A stretch of DNA of 48,838 nucleotides from Polyangia bacterium (GTDB lineage Bacteria; Myxococcota_A; Polyangia; Polyangiales; Polyangiaceae): the NCBI GenBank assembly GCA_030426145.1, contig JAUHZF010000023.1, positions 1 through 48,838 of the forward strand, in the 5' to 3' direction. This document shows, piece by piece, positions 43,223 through 48,838 of this stretch (position 1 is the stretch's first letter; each line of letters begins with the position of its first letter). The notes under the pieces were generated by a model. The model was not told the origin of the DNA, did not search any database, and worked only from the letters and a program-made list of their open reading frames with translations. The position numbers and the translations under genes are program-made.

Positions 43223-44212
43223 TCAATGGAATGCGCCGCGGAGCCACAACCCCGTCGGGCCGACGACGAGGCCGACCTCATCGGGCGGTTCGTCTTCCGA
43301 GGTGAGGTCGACCACGAGCAAGCTCACCCCCACGGCGGCCGTGACGCCGCCCACGATGAGCAGTGCGTTGGTCGCGGTCGCCGCGGCCGTGCCCCTGTCC
43401 TGGGTGGAGGCGATGGCGTCGGCGTCGGAACCGGCGGCGCAGACCCCGGTGTCGTAGGTCGGGCACTGGGTTTCGAGGTCGGACAGGGCGCCCTGACGAA
43501 CCCCTGCCGCGATGCCCGCTCCGATGAAGCTCGCCGCGCCGAGTCCGACGCCGACCCACCCGCCGACGGCGAGGCCGGAGACCCCGGAGGGCTCGGGGAT
43601 CGGCTCGGGATGCGTGGGGTCGAAGGGCTTGGCTTGCGCCGCGGGAAGCCTGACCCGAACCGTCTCCGTCTGGGCAGGACGGAGCTTCACGTCGCTCTCG
43701 TGCAGCACGCGCTCACCACGGCGCACCACCAGGTGGTGCACACCCGGATCCCGCTCCAGGGGTTCGCCCAGCAAGTCGGTCTTCACCGCGCGCCCATCGA
43801 GGGTCACCGCCACCCCCGTGGTGTCACCCTCGAGCGCGATGACCACCTTGGGCACCGCCGCTTCGAGCCGCCCATGCGCCCGCTCAGCGTCTTCTTTCCA
43901 GCCGTCGTAGCGCTCTTCGTTGCGCGCCATCGCTTCTCGCCTCAGCGACCACCAGCTGCGCCGGGCCGACGCCGTTTGCCCCATCTCCTCTTGGCACTCG
44001 GCGATGTTCCGCAGCGATCCGAGCCCCTCGGGGAAGGCCTTGCGGGCGAGCTCGAACTGAACCACCGCTCCCGCGCAGTCGCCGGCCAGCCGCAACCGGC
44101 GCCCCTCGGCGAAGAAGGTCTTCGCGTCGTCTGGGGGGTCGGCGGCCTGTGCCGGCGCGGCCAGGAGCAAGAGCACCGCGAGGGCGCTAGAGAATCTCGT
44201 TCTTCGGAACAA
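43223..44212 (-). CDS. TPR/PEGA-type membrane-anchored envelope protein
   Basis: A 329-residue exported protein with signal peptide ending APAQA-AD (about 23). Residues 28-115 are TPR-like (AKTFFAEGRRLRLAGDCAG, AECQEEMG), residues about 120-190 form a PEGA-like beta repeat (VAVTLDGRAVKTDLLGEPL), and two membrane helices follow (about 209-232 and 279-300). The layout is the short relative of the PEGA protein at 24702-26528. Its start overlaps the end of the upstream kinase gene by 26 bp, so both are one operon and it is a candidate substrate or partner of that kinase. Confidence 0.82.
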   Translation of the reverse strand: MFRRTRFSSALAVLLLLAAPAQAADPPDDAKTFFAEGRRLRLAGDCAGAVVQFELARKAFPEGLGSLRNIAECQEEMGQTASARRSWWSLRREAMARNEERYDGWKEDAERAHGRLEAAVPKVVIALEGDTTGVAVTLDGRAVKTDLLGEPLERDPGVHHLVVRRGERVLHESDVKLRPAQTETVRVRLPAAQAKPFDPTHPEPIPEPSGVSGLAVGGWVGVGLGAASFIGAGIAAGVRQGALSDLETQCPTYDTGVCAAGSDADAIASTQDRGTAAATATNALLIVGGVTAAVGVSLLVVDLTSEDEPPDEVGLVVGPTGLWLRGAFH

Positions 44213-45551
44213 CTTTGGGTGCAGGGGTGGGTGAGGGTGGAGGCGGCGCCTTCGGGGTCGTGGGCTCTGGTGTCGCAGGTTCGGGGGCCTTGGGGCTTGG
44301 TTTCGAAGGGAGCGGCGGCGCTTTCGGGGTTGGGGAAGATGCGGTCGCGGCCTCGGGGGCCTCGACGACCTTGGGGGGCTCCTTCATGTCGGGCACCTCC
44401 ACCGGAGGCGCGTCGGCCGCACGCGACGTCGTTTCTGGCGCGCTGGTTTCGGGCGCGTTGGAGGCGCTGAGCACCCACGCGCCTACCCCTAGGCTCAATA
44501 GTGCCGCCACGGCGAGAAGCGGCACCCAAGACGGCCGACGCAGGGGAACCTCCGACGGCTCGTCGGCGATGGCGGCGGCGACCACGGCTCGAGGCTCGGC
44601 CTCGGCCGGCGGCCACGCTCGGGCGGTACCCTGGGCCGGACGCTCGTCGATGGCCTCCGCGAAGGCCTCGGTCATGGCGCGGCAGGTGGGGAAACCCTGC
44701 TCGTCGGCCGACCACGCCTGCCGGAACCAGGCTTCGAGGCCAGAGGGCAGGCCGGGGCGCAGCTCGCCCACGGGCACGTAGTTTCGCTGCAACACCGCGG
44801 CGAAGATGGCGCTCGTGGTGTTGCCGTCGAAGGGGAGCTTGGCCGTGAGAGCTTCGTAGGCGACCACGGCGAGGGCCCACCGATCGATGCTGCCGTCGAC
44901 GTTGTTGCCCGTGAACTGCGAGGGGCTCATGTAGGCCGGCGTGCCGACCACCTGGCCCTGCTGCGTGGTCTGAGGCCGATCGAGCGCGAGCACCTCGACG
45001 TGCATCTTGGCGACGCCGAAGTCGGCGAGCTTGAAGCGCAGCGTGTCACCGTCGCGCTCGACGAGGATGTTCGCTGGCTTCACGTCGCGGTGGAAGATGC
45101 CCGCTTCGTGCGCGACGTCGATGGCCGAGCCCACGTGCTCGAGCATCTTCTGGACCTGTCGCGGCTTCAGCGGGCCGTTGCCGTAGACGATGTCGTGGAC
45201 CGACGCGCCCTCCACCAGGTCCATCACCAAGTAGGGCCGGCCATGGTGGGTGCCGGCATCGTTGACGGCCACCACGTAGGGTGAGCGGCGGCTGATCTGC
45301 GCCGCGACCTGGGCTTCGAATCGGAAGCGCTCTTGGTAGACCTCCGAGAGGGCGTCGCCCCCCACGAACTTCACCGCCACGTCGATGTGCAGCTCTTCGT
45401 GCTCGGCGCGCCAGACCTCGCCCATGGCCCCCTCACCGAGCTGTTCGACGAGGCGGTAGCGTTGACCCACGAGCATACCCTGCCGCAGCGTTGCGACGGG
45501 TTTGGCCCCGGCGGCTGTGCCCGGAGCGGTCGATAGGTGAGGGTCGGCCAA
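44187..45551 (-). CDS. Membrane Ser/Thr protein kinase (STK)
   Basis: A 454-residue PknB-like kinase: GEGAMGEVW (39-47), Lys61, HRDVKPAN (154-161), DFG (177-179) and GTPAYMSPSQ, where Ser replaces the usual Glu of the APE/PEQ motif. One membrane helix (about 342-362) leads to a long Pro/Ala/Lys-rich outside tail. The longest start is a TTG; an ATG at residue 26 (MLVGQRYRL) still precedes the whole domain. It lies 36 bp after the FHA regulator gene and overlaps the TPR/PEGA gene. Confidence 0.93.
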   Translation of the reverse strand: MADPHLSTAPGTAAGAKPVATLRQGMLVGQRYRLVEQLGEGAMGEVWRAEHEELHIDVAVKFVGGDALSEVYQERFRFEAQVAAQISRRSPYVVAVNDAGTHHGRPYLVMDLVEGASVHDIVYGNGPLKPRQVQKMLEHVGSAIDVAHEAGIFHRDVKPANILVERDGDTLRFKLADFGVAKMHVEVLALDRPQTTQQGQVVGTPAYMSPSQFTGNNVDGSIDRWALAVVAYEALTAKLPFDGNTTSAIFAAVLQRNYVPVGELRPGLPSGLEAWFRQAWSADEQGFPTCRAMTEAFAEAIDERPAQGTARAWPPAEAEPRAVVAAAIADEPSEVPLRRPSWVPLLAVAALLSLGVGAWVLSASNAPETSAPETTSRAADAPPVEVPDMKEPPKVVEAPEAATASSPTPKAPPLPSKPSPKAPEPATPEPTTPKAPPPPSPTPAPKVVPKNEIL

Positions 45552-45587
45552 CGTACCGATCCTAGCGGGCCAGGCACGTCGGGTCGA

Positions 45588-46943
45588 TTACGGGTCGCGG
45601 TAGTCGGCGAGATCGATGTCGTATTGCTCGAGCCAGCGGTAGACCTGCATGCGTGAACGTCCTACCTCGCGCGACACGGCCTGCACGTTGCCGCGATGCT
45701 TCTCGACCACGGCGATGAGCTCTTCGCGGCTGGGTGTGGTGCGGGCGGGGGTCGCTTCGTCGTCGCTGCGTGCCCCCGCAGAGCTGCCTTCACGGGTCGG
45801 CTTCGGGGAGGTGAGCGCGCTGTCGAGGCGGTGGGCCAAGAGGTCGGGCGTCCAGCGCTCTTCGTTGCTGCCGCGCACCTCGAGCTCACGCAGGGCGGCT
45901 CTCAGGCTGCGCACATTGTAGGGCCATCGGTGCGTCCACAATGCCTCGAACAGGTCCGGGTCGACCCGGTCGGCGTCATCGCCGAGGAAGTGCGCCACGA
46001 GCTGGGCCACGTCCTCGGGGCGGCTCTGAAGGCTGTCGAGCACGAGCCGAAACTGGTCGAGGCGCGACAGGAGATCGCCGCGAAACGCACCTTCTTCGAC
46101 CGCGCCTTCGAGGTCGCGATGGGTGGCCGCGACAACGCGCACGTCGACGGGGTGCGGTTTGCTCTCGCCCACGGGCACCACCTCGCGCTGCTCCAGGGCG
46201 CGCAGCAGCTTGGGCTGAAGAGCGGAGGGCAGATCGCCGATCTCGTCGAGGAAGAGGGTGCCGCCACTTGCGGCGCGGAAGAACCCCTCTTGGTCGTCGA
46301 CAGCGCCGCTGAAGGCGCCGGCGCGATGCCCGAAGAGCTGGCTCTCCGCGAGCGTGCTCACGATGGCGGCGCAGTTGACGGGGATGAACGGCCCCTTGCG
46401 TCCGCTCGCAGCGTGAATGGCTGCGGCCACGAGCTCTTTGCCGGTGCCGCTCTCGCCCTGGACCAACACGTCGATCTCGTGCGGGGCGACCTTCGCGATG
46501 TCGTTGCGCAACGCCGTCGTCGAAGGCGACTGGCCTACGATGGAGTCGAGCTTCGCGTCCTCGAGGTCGTGAGAGAGGTAACGCACGACGAAGAAGGTGT
46601 CGCCGAGGCGCACACGATCGCCGTCGGAGAGCCAAGCTTCGTCGATGGGTTGTCCGTTGACGAACGTGCCGTGTCGGCTGTCTTCGTCGGCGACGCGCAT
46701 GCGGTGCGACCGGGAGGCGACCACGAAGGTGGCGTGGGTGCGCGAGGCGCGCCGGTCGTCGAGGGCGATTCCCTCCGAGGCGTCGACGCCGCGGCCGGCG
46801 GGGTGACGACCTGGCGCGAGGCGAAAACGCTCAAAGGTGAAGCGTGGTGGCTCAGGCTGGTACACACGGCGCAGCTCGGCGATGGGTTTGTTGCGCGACG
46901 AAAGGCTCGCGCGTCCGTCGAGGGTGGTGCCGGGGCCCGCCAT
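45588..46943 (-). CDS. FHA-domain sigma54-type enhancer-binding protein
   Basis: A 451-residue regulator. An N-terminal FHA domain (about 40-118; RRASRTHATFVV, DSRHGTFVNGQPI) is expected to bind phosphothreonine. The AAA+ domain (about 133-350) has GESGTGKE, GTLFLDEIGDLPS and the sigma54 loop as GAFSGA instead of GAFTGA. A Fis-type helix-turn-helix ends the protein (GNVQAVSREVGRSRMQVYRWL). It is the first gene of an operon with a Ser/Thr kinase, suggesting that the kinase phosphorylates a partner read by the FHA domain. The Thr-to-Ser change is conservative, so sigma54 activity is likely but not certain. Confidence 0.93.
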   Translation of the reverse strand: MAGPGTTLDGRASLSSRNKPIAELRRVYQPEPPRFTFERFRLAPGRHPAGRGVDASEGIALDDRRASRTHATFVVASRSHRMRVADEDSRHGTFVNGQPIDEAWLSDGDRVRLGDTFFVVRYLSHDLEDAKLDSIVGQSPSTTALRNDIAKVAPHEIDVLVQGESGTGKELVAAAIHAASGRKGPFIPVNCAAIVSTLAESQLFGHRAGAFSGAVDDQEGFFRAASGGTLFLDEIGDLPSALQPKLLRALEQREVVPVGESKPHPVDVRVVAATHRDLEGAVEEGAFRGDLLSRLDQFRLVLDSLQSRPEDVAQLVAHFLGDDADRVDPDLFEALWTHRWPYNVRSLRAALRELEVRGSNEERWTPDLLAHRLDSALTSPKPTREGSSAGARSDDEATPARTTPSREELIAVVEKHRGNVQAVSREVGRSRMQVYRWLEQYDIDLADYRDP

Positions 46944-47014
46944 CAGGCCCTCACGATGCCACGGTCTCGTGCGGTGTCCACGGCGAAGAATGAAGAAACC
47001 GCGAGGGGAGACGC

Positions 47015-48838
47015 TCAGATGGCTTCGCCGTAGCTCGACACTGCAGGCACCAGGACCAACGTCACGAGCGCCGAAACCAGAAGCCCACCGATGACCGCGA
47101 TGGCGAGCGGGGCTTGGGCATCGGCCCCTTCACCGATGCCCAAGGCGAGGGGCAGCAAGCCGAGGATCGTGGTGAGCGTGGTCATGAGGATGGGACGCAG
47201 TCGGCGACGACCCGACTCGAGCGCAGCTTCGCGGGGGCCGGCCCCCTGGCGTCGGAGGTTTCCCGCCTGGTCGACGAGGAGGATGGCGTTGTTGACCACG
47301 ATGCCCCCGAGCATGATGCAGCCGATGTACGACTGAATGTTCAGCGTGGTGCCGGTGGCGAAGAGCGTGACGAGCACGCCCACGCCAGCCATGGGCACCG
47401 AGAGCATCACGAGGAGCGGGTCGCGCAGCGACTCGTATTGGCTCGCGAGCACCATGTAGACGAGCATCAGCGCCAGCCCGAGTGTCACGAGCAGCTCCCC
47501 GAAGGCCTCGTCCTGCTCTTCGACGTTTCCTCCGAGCTTCAGATCGTAGCCCTCGGGGTGCGGCACCTCTCGCAAGCGCTCCGACACGTCCTTCGCCACC
47601 GAGCCCAGATCGCGGTCGGCGATGTTGGCGTTGACGGTGACCATGCGTTGCTGGTCCTTGCGCTCGATGACGATCGGGCCGCGCGTCGCCTCTACCGTGA
47701 CCACGTTGCGGAGCGCGATCCGTCGCCCATCCGGCGTGGGCAGCGTCATGTCCAGCACCCGGTCGATCGCGAGCTGATCCGCGTCCTGCAACCGGACCAG
47801 GATACGGTGGTCGTTGCCGCCGGCGCGGTACTGGCCTGCCTGGCGGCCGGCGATGGCCGTCTCCAGGGTCTCGGCCACATCGCGCGCCGTCAGGCCCAAG
47901 GCGGCGAGCTCGTCGCGGTCGAACGTGAGCGACTGTTCGGGGGTGCCATCGTCTCGACTCTGGCGCACGTCGGTCACGCCTTCGACCTCGGCCACCACCT
48001 TGGCCACGCGGTCGGAGAGCGCCCGCAGCGTCTGCAGGTCGTAGCCCCGCACCTCCACCGTCAGCCCTTCGCTGCCCCCGAGGAGCCGGTCGAGCAAGAA
48101 CTGCCCCTGTGGGGCCCGCACGCGCACCTCGACCCCCGCCACCTGGCCTTCGAGGCGTTGGCGCAGGTCTGCTGCGATGTCCACGTTCGACCGCTTCCGT
48201 GATGACGCGGGGCTGAGGGCGAGCCGAATCTCGTTCTCGGCGTTTTGGCTCGACTCGGTGATGATGGCGACGGCCTCGGGTACGGCGGGGGTCACGATCG
48301 CCTCCAGCTGTCGGGTCTGACGGTCGACGAGCGGGAGTTTGGTGCCCACCTCCATCTCTCCCCGGACCATGACTTCACCTTCGTCGCTCGGCGGCAGGAG
48401 CTCCGTGCCGAGCTGAGGAATGATGAAGAGGCTGCCGCCAAAGGCGACGACAGCCACGGCCACGACCAAGCCGCGGCGTCGTAGCGCCCCCGCGAGAAGG
48501 CGTCGGTAGAACCCGTCGAGGCGAACGAGCATACCCTCTCCAAGCTGTGCCAGGCGTCCCCAGCGACTCGGTGGCGCGTCCCCCTTGCCGAGGAAGCGGG
48601 CGCAGAGCATGGGCACCACGCTCAGCGAGACGAGCAGGGAACAGGTGAGCGAGAAGACCACCACTGCGGCAAAGCCACGAAAGAGGATCCCGCTCACGCC
48701 TTCCACGAAGATCACCGGCAAGAAGATGACGAGGGTGGTCGCGGTCGAGGCCGCCACCGCGAGGCCGATGTCTTGCGCGCCCGCGATCGCTGCTTCGCGC
48801 CCGGCCTTCCCGCGCTCCAAATGGTGAACAATGGCCTC
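47015..48838 (-). CDS. RND efflux transporter, inner-membrane pump (5' end outside window)
   Basis: C-terminal 607 residues of an AcrB-like proton-driven pump; the frame is open to the window edge ([17 protein letters not shown] leads into the visible part), so the TTG at 48820 is internal and about 400 residues are missing, including the TM4 proton-relay Asp pair. Visible: [16 protein letters not shown], porter-domain sequence with [10 protein letters not shown] and [12 protein letters not shown], and the second TM block ([53 protein letters not shown]). The pattern fits the HAE (organic substrate) class rather than metal pumps. The periplasmic adaptor and outer-membrane partner are not in the window. 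Confidence 0.94.
   Translation of the reverse strand, partial: EAIVHHLERGKAGREAAIAGAQDIGLAVAASTATTLVIFLPVIFVEGVSGILFRGFAAVVVFSLTCSLLVSLSVVPMLCARFLGKGDAPPSRWGRLAQLGEGMLVRLDGFYRRLLAGALRRRGLVVAVAVVAFGGSLFIIPQLGTELLPPSDEGEVMVRGEMEVGTKLPLVDRQTRQLEAIVTPAVPEAVAIITESSQNAENEIRLALSPASSRKRSNVDIAADLRQRLEGQVAGVEVRVRAPQGQFLLDRLLGGSEGLTVEVRGYDLQTLRALSDRVAKVVAEVEGVTDVRQSRDDGTPEQSLTFDRDELAALGLTARDVAETLETAIAGRQAGQYRAGGNDHRILVRLQDADQLAIDRVLDMTLPTPDGRRIALRNVVTVEATRGPIVIERKDQQRMVTVNANIADRDLGSVAKDVSERLREVPHPEGYDLKLGGNVEEQDEAFGELLVTLGLALMLVYMVLASQYESLRDPLLVMLSVPMAGVGVLVTLFATGTTLNIQSYIGCIMLGGIVVNNAILLVDQAGNLRRQGAGPREAALESGRRRLRPILMTTLTTILGLLPLALGIGEGADAQAPLAIAVIGGLLVSALVTLVLVPAVSSYGEAI

Noticed and set aside
1..48838. 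CRISPR array, tRNA, rRNA, insertion sequence or prophage
   Set aside because: No regularly spaced repeats, cloverleaf-like genes, transposase or integrase sequence were seen on either strand.

Overview
The window is a 48.8-kb piece of a high-GC chromosome that most likely belongs to a myxobacterium (Myxococcota). The reasons are four Ser/Thr protein kinases, an FHA-type enhancer-binding protein, an ECF sigma factor paired head-to-head with a TPR kinase, secreted FG-GAP and PEGA proteins, and a MYXO-CTERM-like tail (Cys motif, hydrophobic helix, Arg cluster) on the protein at 26516-28672. I see no rRNA, tRNA, CRISPR array or insertion sequence. Strong codon bias leaves long antisense frames opposite most genes, and these were left out.

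Layout. 1-5.4 kb: a contractile-injection cargo cassette, made of a VgrG spike (cut by the window edge), two tandem LysM/peptidoglycan-binding paralogs and a metzincin-type metalloprotease, very tightly spaced. 5.5-9.3 kb: housekeeping (GST-like protein, topoisomerase III, a small Cys-rich lipoprotein). 9.4-23.3 kb: a nitric-oxide island with norR plus a HiPIP-type ferredoxin, a hemerythrin-GAF-nucleotidyltransferase fusion, a TehB-type methyltransferase, a MarR regulator with a four-Cys tail plus 5-formyl-THF cyclo-ligase, a broken protoglobin gene, a second hemerythrin, the norCBQD operon and a DNR/FNR-type regulator. 23.7-34.5 kb: a PhyH dioxygenase, PEGA and FG-GAP envelope proteins, two kinases, an aminotransferase and secreted proteins. 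34.5-38.7 kb: TPR kinase, divergent ECF sigma factor, lipoprotein. 38.9-43.0 kb: a very large mosaic surface lipoprotein. 43.1-46.9 kb: an operon of FHA-sigma54 activator, kinase, and TPR/PEGA membrane protein. 47.0 kb to the end: an RND efflux pump, cut by the window edge.

How the parts fit. In the NO island, NorR keeps every iron-ligand residue of the E. coli protein and is followed 46 bp later by a HiPIP gene. The NO reductase operon has a perfect FNR/DNR palindrome (TTGAT-N4-ATCAA), and a GGT-N7-ACC palindrome lies over its predicted start site. A DNR-like regulator lies directly after norD. NorC carries an extra C-terminal cytochrome c domain. Together with two hemerythrins, a protoglobin remnant and a possible Fe-S MarR regulator, the region looks like a composite NO/O2 sensing and detoxification locus. 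Its least ordinary parts are the hemerythrin-GAF-nucleotidyltransferase fusion, the two-haem NorC and the norR-HiPIP pair. The kinase regions look like envelope-signalling modules in which a kinase is co-transcribed, with overlapping ends, with a secreted or membrane protein.
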